Positions 1-7,937 of a DNA stretch of 64,000 bases are shown here, one piece after another. Made by a program: the position numbers and the translations under genes. Each line of letters starts with the position of its first letter. The stretch's first letter is position 1. The notes beneath the pieces are model-generated. The model did not search any database and was not told the DNA's origin. It worked only from the letters and a program-made list of their open reading frames with translations. The DNA lies in the NCBI GenBank assembly GCA_947574055.1, contig CANPIC010000005.1, forward strand, positions 1-64,000. The letters run 5' to 3'. This DNA is from an uncultured bacterium (GTDB lineage Bacteria > Bacillota > Clostridia > Lachnospirales > Lachnospiraceae).

Positions 1-241
1 ACTACCGGCTGCCAAACGGTGGAAATTAAATTTGCGAAAAAATCTTGACACTATCCAAAGCCCCTCTGATTTATTAGAATATATCCCGCCAGAAGAAACA
101 CAGACCCTGCCATAATATCCCTGCCTGGCAAGCATGTTATTGTCATAAACGCCAAAACCCCATGGAAGCCGCAAACTCCCATGGGGTTAACAATATAATT
201 CTTATTTTTTTATTTCCAAAAACATCCGTTCCTTTTCACAT
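1..241. other. Non-coding left edge of window
   Basis: No convincing coding sequence is visible in the first 241 bases. The only clear structure is the inverted repeat described separately at 156-188. The stretch lies downstream of rlmH, and whatever lies further left is outside the window. Confidence 0.6.
156..188 (-). terminator. Probable terminator downstream of rlmH
   Basis: A perfect 10-bp inverted repeat (AACCCCATGG at 156-165, CCATGGGGTT at 179-188) encloses a 13-nt loop. Read on the minus strand it lies about 50 nt past the rlmH stop and runs into GGGGTTTTGG and then a T-rich stretch. On the plus strand a run of T follows at about 200-210, so it could act in both directions. The U tract on the minus strand is short. 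Confidence 0.5.
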
Positions 242-721
242 TTACTTATGGTACGGCGCCCGATTGATAATACGATAACCACGATAGATCTGTTCACACA
301 AAATGACCCTCATCAGCTGATGGGGAAATGTCATATCTGAAAAACTGAGTTTTATATCTGCCTTCTCGCTGACCAGGTGGTGAAGCCCCAGGGACCCGCC
401 TATCACAAACTGGATATGACTTTTTCCCTCCGTGCCGATCTTTTGTAACAAATCCGCGAACTGCAGTGAATCCATCTTTTTCCCTGTTATCTCCAGTGTA
501 ATGACAAAGGCATCTGGTCTGATTCTGGAGAGGAGCCGCTCTCCTTCTTTTTTTCGCACCAGCTCCTCCTGCGCCGCCCCGGCCCCGTCTCTTGTCATTT
601 CGTCGGCCACTTCGACCACTTCCGTTTTACAGTATCCGGAAAGGCGCTTACTATATTCCTCTACTGCCTGCCGGTAAAAGGATTCTTTTATTTTACCTAC
701 ACAAAGGATTGTTATTTTCAT
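242..721 (-). CDS. rlmH: 23S rRNA (pseudouridine1915-N3)-methyltransferase RlmH
   Basis: This 159-residue protein has the length and motifs of RlmH, a SPOUT-class methyltransferase that uses S-adenosylmethionine to methylate pseudouridine 1915 in helix 69 of 23S rRNA. The N-terminus begins MKITILCVGKIKE. The cofactor-binding knot contains FVIGGSLGL at about residues 105-113, and the protein ends in the family's Arg/Tyr-rich tail (YRIINRAPYHK). The C-terminal His and Tyr region is complete, so the gene looks intact. It starts 11 nt after the zinc-ribbon gene stop, so it is probably the last gene of the nfnAB-led transcript. An inverted repeat follows it. Confidence 0.95.
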   Translation of the reverse strand: MKITILCVGKIKESFYRQAVEEYSKRLSGYCKTEVVEVADEMTRDGAGAAQEELVRKKEGERLLSRIRPDAFVITLEITGKKMDSLQFADLLQKIGTEGKSHIQFVIGGSLGLHHLVSEKADIKLSFSDMTFPHQLMRVILCEQIYRGYRIINRAPYHK

Positions 722-732
722 CTCCTGCCGTC

Positions 733-1425
733 TTACGCCTCAAAAATCTCCGGATAAAATTCATCGATCAGATTATCCAGAAATCCCTCTTCGATATTGA
801 TAAAACTGTGTGAAATGCGTTCGCGGATCAGTTCCGTACGCTTAAAGTATTTTTCTTCTTCCGCTGTGTCCGCCAATGACAGCCCGTTATCTATATTTTC
901 TGCCGTCAGGTTTTCCCGGCACCAGTTCATAATCTGCTCTTTGAGACTGTTTTCAGTCAGTGCTTTTTTCTTATAGGCTTTTGCCGACTGCATGGAACGG
1001 ATCCCTATTACAAGGAAAAGCAGGAACATGGCACCCATAACACCATAACTCAAAAAAGCCGCACTGCCACCCATACGGACAGGGAGCACACCCATAGCTG
1101 ATAACACCACGGCCAACAGGCCCAGTATCCCTACTCCTGTCAGTGTATAACCGGAATCCTTAAAGTCGGCCGCCTTCTGTGCATTGTCTTTGTAAGCCCC
1201 TGGCATTGCCGCCCTTGTCCGTATGATACCATCCGCAGGCGTCTTAGCGTCATCCGCTCCGTCCATCTCGGACACGGACTCCCCCTGCAAGGATTGCGGC
1301 TCTGTCTCCTGCGGCCATCTTTCCTCTGTTTCCTGTGGCAGCGTCTCTACCAGTTCACTGCCACAGTCAGCACATACCGTAATCCCTTCCACATACTCAT
1401 TTCTGCAATTCGGACACCATGCCAT
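733..1425 (-). CDS. Zinc-ribbon protein with two transmembrane segments
   Basis: The 230-residue product starts with a zinc ribbon (MAWCPNCRNEY, then CADCG around residues 18-21), giving a CX2C...CX2C metal site. A low-complexity, Glu/Gln/Thr-rich linker runs to about residue 90. Two hydrophobic helices follow (about residues 98-115 and 122-142), then a charged helical C-terminal domain ending ...FYPEIFEA. I do not recognise a named family beyond the ribbon, and the role is unknown. The start is fixed by AGGAGG eight nucleotides before the ATG. It sits between nfnB and rlmH, and the whole 134-nt gap to nfnB is filled by the structured element described at 1426-1540. Confidence 0.8.
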   Translation of the reverse strand: MAWCPNCRNEYVEGITVCADCGSELVETLPQETEERWPQETEPQSLQGESVSEMDGADDAKTPADGIIRTRAAMPGAYKDNAQKAADFKDSGYTLTGVGILGLLAVVLSAMGVLPVRMGGSAAFLSYGVMGAMFLLFLVIGIRSMQSAKAYKKKALTENSLKEQIMNWCRENLTAENIDNGLSLADTAEEEKYFKRTELIRERISHSFINIEEGFLDNLIDEFYPEIFEA

Positions 1426-1540
1426 GGTTGTTCCTCCTATTCCAGTACCGCATCCAGCCTTCCGCTACCTCTTCCCCGGAATGTTTCACGTCTGCTCTGC
1501 AGCCGTTCCTCATTCCATGCAGCGTCCCCGGGATGCTGTT
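1426..1540 (-). promoter_or_regulatory. Candidate structured leader element, copy A (before zinc-ribbon gene)
   Basis: Read as minus-strand RNA this fills the nfnB-to-zinc-ribbon gap and folds as one long hairpin. P1 is GCAUCC/GGAUGC (1531-1536 with 1450-1455). P2 is CGCUGC/GUAGCG. P3 is GGAAUG/CAUUCC. The tip helix is CUGC-AGA-GCAG. The same layout recurs between rnfC and rnfD with different bases in P2 and P3 that still pair. Eleven nucleotides separate GGAUGC from AGGAGG in both places, and the ribosome binding site to start spacing also matches. This is inferred by eye from two sequence types. It could be a cis-acting RNA or a hairpin-type mobile repeat. Confidence 0.6.
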
Positions 1541-1559
1541 TCCAGTACCGCGTTTGTTT

Positions 1560-2945
1560 TTATTTCCCGCTCAGGTATTCGTCAATGCCTTTTGCGCCCG
1601 CTTTGCCGGCTCCCATCGCCAATATGACGGTGGCAGCACCGGTCACGGCGTCACCGCCGGCATAGACGCCTTCTTTTGTAGTCTTGCCGTGCTCTTCGTC
1701 TGCGATGATGCATTTCCATTTATTTACTTCCAGTCCTTCTGTCGTGGAAGAGATCAGTGGATTGGGCGATGTTCCCAGGGACATGATCACCGTGTCTGCA
1801 TCAATGACAAATTCCGAATCCGGAATCACGACCGGTCTTCTTCTGCCGGAATCATCCGGTTCTCCCAGTTCCATACGGATACACCTGATACCGCTGACCC
1901 AGCCATTTTCATCAGCAAGAATCTCCACCGGATTTGTCAGCAGATCAAATATGATCCCCTCTTCTTTGGCATGATGTACTTCTTCCACTCTGGCGGGAAG
2001 TTCTTCCTCGCTTCTTCTGTAGACAATATGTACTTCGCTTCCCAGACGCAGTGCTGTCCTGGCCGCGTCCATAGCCACATTGCCTCCGCCCACCACGGCC
2101 ACCTTCTTGCCATGCATGATAGGTGTCCTTGCCTTTTCGTCAAAGGCCTTCATCAGATTGCTTCTCGTCAGATATTCATTGGCAGAAAATACACCATTGG
2201 CCTGTTCTCCCGGAATCCCCATAAACTTGGGAAGACCCGCACCGGAACCGATAAAGACTGCGTCAAATCCTTCCTCTTCCATCAACTCATCAATGGTCGT
2301 GGATTTGCCGATCACCACATCCGTTTCGATCTTTACCCCCAGCGCCATTACGTTTTCAATCTCTCTGCGCACCACTTTTTCCTTGGGAAGACGAAATTCC
2401 GGAATCCCGTACACCAGTACGCCTCCCGCCTCGTGAAGTGCTTCAAAGATGGTCACGTCATAGCCCATTCTCGCCAGATCACCCGCACAGGTAAGCCCTG
2501 CCGGGCCAGAGCCGATCACAGCTACTTTTTTACCCTTCTTTTCCGCCGCCCCGTCCGGCTTTATGCCGTTCTCACCGGCCCAGTCGGCAGCAAAACGTTC
2601 CAGTTTACCGATAGAAACGGGATCTCCTTTGATCCCTCTGATACACTTTCCTTCACACTGGCTCTCCTGGGGGCACACCCGGCCACACACTGCCGGAAGT
2701 GCGCTGGAATTGCTGATAATCCGGTAAGCCTCTTCCATCTTTCCCTCTTTGATCTGTGCGATAAAACCGGGGATATCAATGGCTACCGGACAGCCTTTGA
2801 CACACTGGGCATTTTTGCAGTTGATACACCGCGCCGCTTCCTCCATCGCCTCTTCCCGGTTGTACCCCAGGCATACTTCCTCAAAATTGCAGGCACGCAC
2901 CGCGGGTTCCTGCTCACGTACCGGTACTTTCTTTAACACATCCAT
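1560..2945 (-). CDS. nfnB: NADH-dependent reduced ferredoxin:NADP+ oxidoreductase subunit B (NfnB; GltA-like)
   Basis: The 461-residue flavoprotein belongs to the glutamate synthase small-chain family. The N-terminal third carries two cysteine clusters (CINCKNAQC... near residue 40 and CGRVCPQESQCEGKC near residue 88) for [4Fe-4S] centres. An FAD-binding motif follows (VAVIGSGPAGL, about residue 142), then an NADP-binding motif (VAVVGGGNVAMDAA, about residue 283). GltA-like small chains are often annotated as glutamate synthase. Here the gene directly follows a NfnA/SudB-type subunit with a TAATG stop-start overlap, and that pairing is typical of NfnAB, the electron-bifurcating transhydrogenase. 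No glutamate synthase large subunit is in the window. NfnB would hold the bifurcating FAD and the NADP(H) site. Confidence 0.88.
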   Translation of the reverse strand: MDVLKKVPVREQEPAVRACNFEEVCLGYNREEAMEEAARCINCKNAQCVKGCPVAIDIPGFIAQIKEGKMEEAYRIISNSSALPAVCGRVCPQESQCEGKCIRGIKGDPVSIGKLERFAADWAGENGIKPDGAAEKKGKKVAVIGSGPAGLTCAGDLARMGYDVTIFEALHEAGGVLVYGIPEFRLPKEKVVRREIENVMALGVKIETDVVIGKSTTIDELMEEEGFDAVFIGSGAGLPKFMGIPGEQANGVFSANEYLTRSNLMKAFDEKARTPIMHGKKVAVVGGGNVAMDAARTALRLGSEVHIVYRRSEEELPARVEEVHHAKEEGIIFDLLTNPVEILADENGWVSGIRCIRMELGEPDDSGRRRPVVIPDSEFVIDADTVIMSLGTSPNPLISSTTEGLEVNKWKCIIADEEHGKTTKEGVYAGGDAVTGAATVILAMGAGKAGAKGIDEYLSGK

Positions 2946-3835
2946 TATTTGTCACCTCCGCAGTTTCCGCACCCGCCATGATGGGTGTCACCTTCCTGTT
3001 CCCGTAAAAGCGCTCTGCCTTCCGCCGTCTTATAGATCTGCTGACGCTTCATCGCCTGGTCAAAATCCACTTTATGTCCGTCAAATTCCGGCCCGTCCAC
3101 ACAGGCAAACTTCACTTCGCCGCCTACTGTCACTCGGCAGGCTCCGCACATACCTGTCCCGTCCACCATTATGGGATTCAGGCTCACCACTGTGGGAATA
3201 TGTAACTGCTCTGTCATCTTGCAGACAAATTTCATCATGATCATCGGTCCGATGGCTATGCACACATCATAGATCTTGCCTTCTTTTTCCACCAGATCCT
3301 GTATGGTCTGTGTCACCATCCCGCTCCTACCATAAGAACCATCATCTGTCGTAACATACAGATTGCCCGCCACAGCTTTCATTTCCTCTTCCAGTATGAG
3401 CAGTTCTTTCGTCTTGGCACCTACAATCACATCTGCCTGCACCCCGTTTTCATGCAGCCATTTCACCTGAGGATATACCGGAGCTGTCCCTACGCCGCCG
3501 GCCACAAACAGGATTTTCTTTTGTTGCAGTGCTGCCGGTTCTTCTGAGATCAGTTCAGAGGCACATCCAAGAGGCCCTGCAAAATCGCGGAAACCATCGC
3601 CCGCCTGCAGGCCGGCCATCCGTTTTGTCTCGGCTCCCACCCCCTGAAATACAATGGTCACAGTGCCTGCCTGCCTGTCATAGTCACAGATTGTCAGGGG
3701 AATCCGCTCCCCCTCCTCATCCATTCGCACGATCACAAACTGCCCTGGCTGGCACGATTTTGCCACCCGGGCCGCCTTAACGACCATCAGATAGATATTT
3801 TCCGTCAATTCTCTGGCTTCCAAAATCTGAAACAT
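2945..3835 (-). CDS. nfnA: NADH-dependent reduced ferredoxin:NADP+ oxidoreductase subunit A (NfnA)
   Basis: The 296-residue protein is of the ferredoxin-NADP reductase/dihydroorotate dehydrogenase electron-transfer type. An FAD-binding beta barrel comes first (RIPLTICDYD near residue 45), then the NAD-binding domain (FVAGGVGTAPVYPQVK near residue 112). The C-terminal region has the cysteines GTGMCGACRV and FACVDGPEFD that ligate a [2Fe-2S] cluster. In NfnAB this subunit takes electrons from NADH and passes them to NfnB, so that NADH plus reduced ferredoxin reduce two NADP+. Its last base overlaps the nfnB start (TAATG), which implies coupled translation. A good promoter lies 50 nt upstream. 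Confidence 0.9.
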   Translation of the reverse strand: MFQILEARELTENIYLMVVKAARVAKSCQPGQFVIVRMDEEGERIPLTICDYDRQAGTVTIVFQGVGAETKRMAGLQAGDGFRDFAGPLGCASELISEEPAALQQKKILFVAGGVGTAPVYPQVKWLHENGVQADVIVGAKTKELLILEEEMKAVAGNLYVTTDDGSYGRSGMVTQTIQDLVEKEGKIYDVCIAIGPMIMMKFVCKMTEQLHIPTVVSLNPIMVDGTGMCGACRVTVGGEVKFACVDGPEFDGHKVDFDQAMKRQQIYKTAEGRALLREQEGDTHHGGCGNCGGDK

Positions 3836-3860
3836 AATTTTCTCCTTTTTCTTTACAAAT

Positions 3861-3889
3861 ATAGTAAATTATCCTGCCGCCAAATGCAA
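3861..3889 (-). promoter_or_regulatory. Predicted sigma-A promoter for nfnAB
   Basis: On the minus strand TTGCAT (3884-3889) and TACTAT (3861-3866) are separated by 17 nt and point to nfnA, leaving a short leader with AAAGGAG before its ATG. It probably also serves nfnB, the zinc-ribbon gene and rlmH, since no other obvious promoter interrupts them. Confidence 0.55.
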
Positions 3890-3905
3890 CATTCATCTTT
3901 TTCCA

Positions 3906-5315
3906 TCAAAAAGAGACAACAGAATAATGCCCGTCATCCGTTGTGGCCGCCGTATAAAGCCCCCCTGTCTCCGCATCCACACAATACATATTTCCTGTCC
4001 TTGTGTTTACACCGGTTGGATCTTCATAATATTCCACCACAAGAAAATAATTTCTCTCATTGATCGAAATGGCACTGCTGCACACGTACAGATTCCGTCC
4101 GCCCTTTCCCGGTACGGAACAGTCTGTATCCGCAATCACCCCTTTTTCCATCAACCCCACCACAAGCAGATTCATGGCACTTTCCAGATTGAGGACGGAT
4201 TCAAAGACAAAGGCATAATCCCGTCTGACCACTTCACTGGCTGCCCCATCCTCACTGTAAGAAATAAACCGATAGGAACTGCCGCCTATAGGAAGGGCAA
4301 TGGGATTGTTATAAGGAATACTGTCTCTGGTCGGCGTACTGCCGTCGACCGTATAATACACCTGCTCTCCCTTGGGAACCGTCACTGAGATCATTTGCGG
4401 ACTTGTATACTCGCCAGAATCCGGCATGACTTCCGGTTCATGTGCCTTATCCAGATGGATCTGATAAATCTGTACCGCCGTTTCACTCTGTATGCCATAG
4501 TCATTGACAAAATACGCTCTTACCGTATAAATTCCGTCTTCCAGAACGATAGAGTTGCGATAAACGGCACTCTTTTCATCCGGCTGACTGCCATCCAACG
4601 TATAATACACGGTTCCGGTGGTATTTGTAGTCAGCTTCAGTGACAATATCTCGTCATAAGTACCCTGTTCATGACTGAACTGGGGAGGATTGGCAATATA
4701 TTTGGTAAAAGTATTGATAATCTTCTCCGAACCACCGGAACGGATCAGTGCATTGATCTTTTCATACTCTCCTTCTTTTTCATAAATAGCAATCAGATTT
4801 CGGTAAGCATCCTCATTTTCCCGGTCTGTGTCCAGTACACTCTCAAATGTGGCGATCGCATATTCTGTCTGCCCATCCAGAACATAATACGCCCCCAGCA
4901 TATTTTTTATATTCAGATCGGTATTGTCCAGCTCAACGGCCCGCAGCATGTATGCAATCGCTTTATCATACTTCTTTTCTTCTGCGTTTTCCTGCGCTTT
5001 TGCAAGCTGTTTTTCCAGACTGTTTCTCTGATCCGCCACAAAAAATCCTGCAGCCAACGCTATTATCAGAATCACTGCCGTGACGGCAGAATAAAAACGC
5101 AGTTTTCCGTTTTTCTTTTCCTCCCATGCCTGACGCCGCTGTTCTTCTTCCTGCTGTTCACTCTCTATCAGATTGCTGGTAATGCCTTCCAGGACATCAC
5201 TTACCTTCTCTTCTATCTCCGGCTCAAAATCAGGGACAAGCTGTATCTCATATCCGCAGTGGGAACAGTACAGTTTTCCCTCATCTATCTCATTTCCGCA
5301 GTTCAAGCATTTCAT
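3906..5315 (-). CDS. Zinc-ribbon, TPR and chitobiase-C-like repeat membrane protein
   Basis: The 469-residue protein begins with a zinc ribbon (CLNCGNEI... CSHCGYEI, residues 3-22). An acidic, Glu/Gln-rich stretch follows, then one membrane helix at about residues 78-96. A TPR-like region (about 98-190; motifs such as YDKAIAYMLRAVEL) comes next. Two copies of a YYTLDGS/YYTVDGS module (near residues 240 and 325) look like the chitobiase/beta-hexosaminidase C-terminal repeat fold. The C-terminal 110 residues form a domain I do not recognise. The predicted topology is a cytoplasmic ribbon with the TPR and repeat modules outside. Function is unknown. Neighbours are folD upstream and nfnA downstream. 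Confidence 0.75.
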   Translation of the reverse strand: MKCLNCGNEIDEGKLYCSHCGYEIQLVPDFEPEIEEKVSDVLEGITSNLIESEQQEEEQRRQAWEEKKNGKLRFYSAVTAVILIIALAAGFFVADQRNSLEKQLAKAQENAEEKKYDKAIAYMLRAVELDNTDLNIKNMLGAYYVLDGQTEYAIATFESVLDTDRENEDAYRNLIAIYEKEGEYEKINALIRSGGSEKIINTFTKYIANPPQFSHEQGTYDEILSLKLTTNTTGTVYYTLDGSQPDEKSAVYRNSIVLEDGIYTVRAYFVNDYGIQSETAVQIYQIHLDKAHEPEVMPDSGEYTSPQMISVTVPKGEQVYYTVDGSTPTRDSIPYNNPIALPIGGSSYRFISYSEDGAASEVVRRDYAFVFESVLNLESAMNLLVVGLMEKGVIADTDCSVPGKGGRNLYVCSSAISINERNYFLVVEYYEDPTGVNTRTGNMYCVDAETGGLYTAATTDDGHYSVVSF

Positions 5316-5357
5316 TCCTACGTACCCTTTCTGTAGAAGTGGGATAAAGGAAACGCC

Positions 5358-6218
5358 TTACCTGCCGGCCTCTCTTCCTTTCCCGCACACCGCCAGCATA
5401 CAGTTTTTCATCAGCATGGCTATTGTCATGGGGCCCACCCCACCGGGAACGGGCGTAATGGCACTGCACCTTTCCTCCACATCCGCAAAATCCACATCAC
5501 CGCACAGTTTTCCGGCTTCATTTCTGTGAATTCCCACATCGACAACCACCGCACCCTCTTTGATATATTCCCTGTTTATCATTTTCGGTTTGCCAACGGC
5601 AACCACCAGGATATCCGCCTGCCTGCACAGCGCTTTCAGATTTTCGGTTTTGGAATGGGCGATGGTCACAGTGGCATTTTCCCGCAGAAGCAGCAATGCC
5701 ACAGGTTTACCCACGATATTGCTCCGTCCCACTACCACACAATTTCTGCCAGCCAGTTCCACACCGGAGCGCCTGAGCAGTTCCACAATTCCCGCCGGTG
5801 TACAGGGCAGAAAGCCCGGACGACCGATACAGAGCGCACCTGTATTGCTCTGATGGAATCCGTCCACATCCTTATCCGGCGAGATAGCATCGATCACTTT
5901 GTCCTCATCAATATGCACAGGCAGAGGAAGCTGCACAAGAATACCGTTACATTCCTCCATCCGGTTAAGTTTATCAATCAATGCCAGCAGTTCTTCCTCC
6001 GTCGTCTCTTCCGGCAACTCATATGCCAGGGATTTGATCCCTACATAGGCGCAGGCTTTTTTCTTATTATTGACGTAAACACAGGAGGCCGGATCACTGC
6101 CAACCTGAACCACTGCCAGAGTGACTTCTTTTCCTTCCCTGCGCAGCGCCTCTATCTTCTCTTTTACCTCATCCCTAATCTGTCCGGAAACCGCCTTTCC
6201 GTCTATTATTTTCGCCAT
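5358..6218 (-). CDS. folD: Bifunctional methylenetetrahydrofolate dehydrogenase/methenyltetrahydrofolate cyclohydrolase FolD
   Basis: At 286 residues this has the usual FolD length. It interconverts 5,10-methylene-THF, 5,10-methenyl-THF and 10-formyl-THF using NADP(H). Visible motifs are YVNNKKKAC near residue 49 (containing the catalytic Lys), QLPLPVHID near residue 98, the nucleotide-binding GRSNIVGKP near residue 163 and VPGGVGPMT near residue 262. It lies 14 nt after fhs, so formate activation and the next two one-carbon steps are made together. That arrangement suits purine and methionine supply. The window contains no other Wood-Ljungdahl gene, so acetogenesis cannot be claimed. Confidence 0.96.
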   Translation of the reverse strand: MAKIIDGKAVSGQIRDEVKEKIEALRREGKEVTLAVVQVGSDPASCVYVNNKKKACAYVGIKSLAYELPEETTEEELLALIDKLNRMEECNGILVQLPLPVHIDEDKVIDAISPDKDVDGFHQSNTGALCIGRPGFLPCTPAGIVELLRRSGVELAGRNCVVVGRSNIVGKPVALLLLRENATVTIAHSKTENLKALCRQADILVVAVGKPKMINREYIKEGAVVVDVGIHRNEAGKLCGDVDFADVEERCSAITPVPGGVGPMTIAMLMKNCMLAVCGKGREAGR

Positions 6219-6232
6219 ATATCTCCTTCTTT

Positions 6233-7903
6233 CTAAAACAATCCTGTTATCCGTCCTGTCTCATCCACATCAATATCATACGCCGCCGGATGCGCCGGAA
6301 GTCCGGGCATGGTCATGACCGTTCCGGTTAGTGCCACAAGAAAACCGGCCCCCGCACAGACATAAACCTCTCTTACGGTAAGCGTAAAGCCCTCCGGCCT
6401 GCCAAGCAGAGCCGGATCATCCGACAGCGAATACTGTGTCTTGGCCATGCAGACCGGCAGATTACCATATCCCTGTGCTTCCAGTCTGTCTATCTGTTTT
6501 CCTGCATTTCCTGTATAGACTACGGCGCCGGCGCCATAGATTTCCCTGGCAACGGTCCCGATCTTCTCCCTGATGGGCAGATTCTCATCATACAATGGTC
6601 TGAAATGGCTCTCTTTTGTCTCCAGCGTGTGAAGGACCTTTTCCGCCAGAGATATGCCGCCTTCCCCGCCTTTTTCCCAGACACGGGCCAGCGCGAACTC
6701 ACAGCCCCGTGCCTGACAGAACTCTCTTACAAAAGCCACCTCTGCCTCCGTATCCGTAACGAAGGCATTCAGGGCCACTACTACAGGCACACCATATTTA
6801 TGCAGGTTTTCCATATGCTTTTCCAGATTGGAGATTCCTGCCGCCAGCGCTTTGAGATTTTCGCTTCCAAGCTGCGCTTTGGGCACACCGCCATTATATT
6901 TCAGTGCCCGGATGGTCGCCACCAGCACTGCCGCATCCACATCCAGACCGGCCGCACGGCATTTGATATCAAAAAACTTCTCGGCTCCCAAATCTGCCCC
7001 GAAGCCGGCTTCCGTTATGATATAATCCGCCATCCCCAGAGCTGCCTTGGTGGCGCGCACGGAATTACATCCATGCGCAATGTTGGCGAAAGGACCACCA
7101 TGAATTAAGACCGGCGTATGCTCCAGGGTCTGTATCAGATTCGGTTTCATGGCATCCTTCAGCAGCGCCGCCATTGCACCCACCGCCTGCAACTGCCCGG
7201 CCGTTACCGCCTGCCCGTCATACGTATATGCCACCACCATCCTCGAAAGACGCTTCTTCAGATCTTTCATATCTTCCGCCAGACAGAGCACCGCCATGAT
7301 CTCGGAAGCGACCGTGATCACAAAGTGATCTTCCCGCACCACGCCGTCCGCCTTACTGCCCAGACCAATGACAAGATGACGCAACGTGCGGTCATTCATA
7401 TCCAGGCACCGTTTCCAGACCACACTCCCCGGATCAATCCCCAGACTGTTTCCCTGCTGCATATGATTGTCAAGCAGGGCAGCCAGCAGATTGTTGGCAG
7501 ATGTAACCGCATGAAAATCACCTGTAAAATGCAGATTCAGATCTTCCATCGGTACCACCTGCGCATAACCGCCCCCGGCTGCACCGCCTTTGATACCAAA
7601 GCAGGGACCCAGAGACGGCTCCCGAAGCACCGTCACCGCCCGTTTTCCCAGTCTGCCAAAAGCCTGCCCCAGTCCTACGCTGACCGTCGTCTTGCCTTCC
7701 CCTGCCGGCGTGGGATTGATGGCTGTCACCAGTATTAATTTCCCCCGGGGGTGCTGTCCGGCTCTTGCCAGCGCGGCGTCGGAAATCTTGGCTTTATATC
7801 TGCCATACAGTTCCAGTTCCTCTTCGGCAAGGGACAGCTTTTTTGCGATCCCGATTATCGGTTCCATTCTGGCTTCCTGCGCGATCTGAATATCAGTCTT
7901 CAT
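6233..7903 (-). CDS. fhs: Formate--tetrahydrofolate ligase
   Basis: This is the ATP-dependent ligase that makes 10-formyl-THF from formate. The product is 556 residues long from the chosen start. The P-loop [16 protein letters not shown] is near residue 65, and the glycine-rich [14 protein letters not shown] near residue 107 is characteristic of the family. An upstream in-frame start at 7945 would overlap the end of ftsK. The ATG at 7903 is preceded by GGAGAG at 8 nt and matches the family N-terminus ([11 protein letters not shown]), so it is preferred. It is followed by folD in the same direction. Confidence 0.96.
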   Translation of the reverse strand: MKTDIQIAQEARMEPIIGIAKKLSLAEEELELYGRYKAKISDAALARAGQHPRGKLILVTAINPTPAGEGKTTVSVGLGQAFGRLGKRAVTVLREPSLGPCFGIKGGAAGGGYAQVVPMEDLNLHFTGDFHAVTSANNLLAALLDNHMQQGNSLGIDPGSVVWKRCLDMNDRTLRHLVIGLGSKADGVVREDHFVITVASEIMAVLCLAEDMKDLKKRLSRMVVAYTYDGQAVTAGQLQAVGAMAALLKDAMKPNLIQTLEHTPVLIHGGPFANIAHGCNSVRATKAALGMADYIITEAGFGADLGAEKFFDIKCRAAGLDVDAAVLVATIRALKYNGGVPKAQLGSENLKALAAGISNLEKHMENLHKYGVPVVVALNAFVTDTEAEVAFVREFCQARGCEFALARVWEKGGEGGISLAEKVLHTLETKESHFRPLYDENLPIREKIGTVAREIYGAGAVVYTGNAGKQIDRLEAQGYGNLPVCMAKTQYSLSDDPALLGRPEGFTLTVREVYVCAGAGFLVALTGTVMTMPGLPAHPAAYDIDVDETGRITGLF

Positions 7904-7937
7904 CCTTTTCTCTCCTTCGGTGACGGGGTTTTCCTTC

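Noticed and set aside
45-80. TTGACA with a TAGAAT-like box
   Set aside because: The spacing is about 24 nt, too long for a sigma-A promoter, and no plus-strand gene follows.
1560-2945. Annotation as glutamate synthase small subunit
   Set aside because: The overlap with a NfnA-type subunit and the lack of a GltB-like large subunit favour NfnB, although sequence alone cannot exclude GltA activity.
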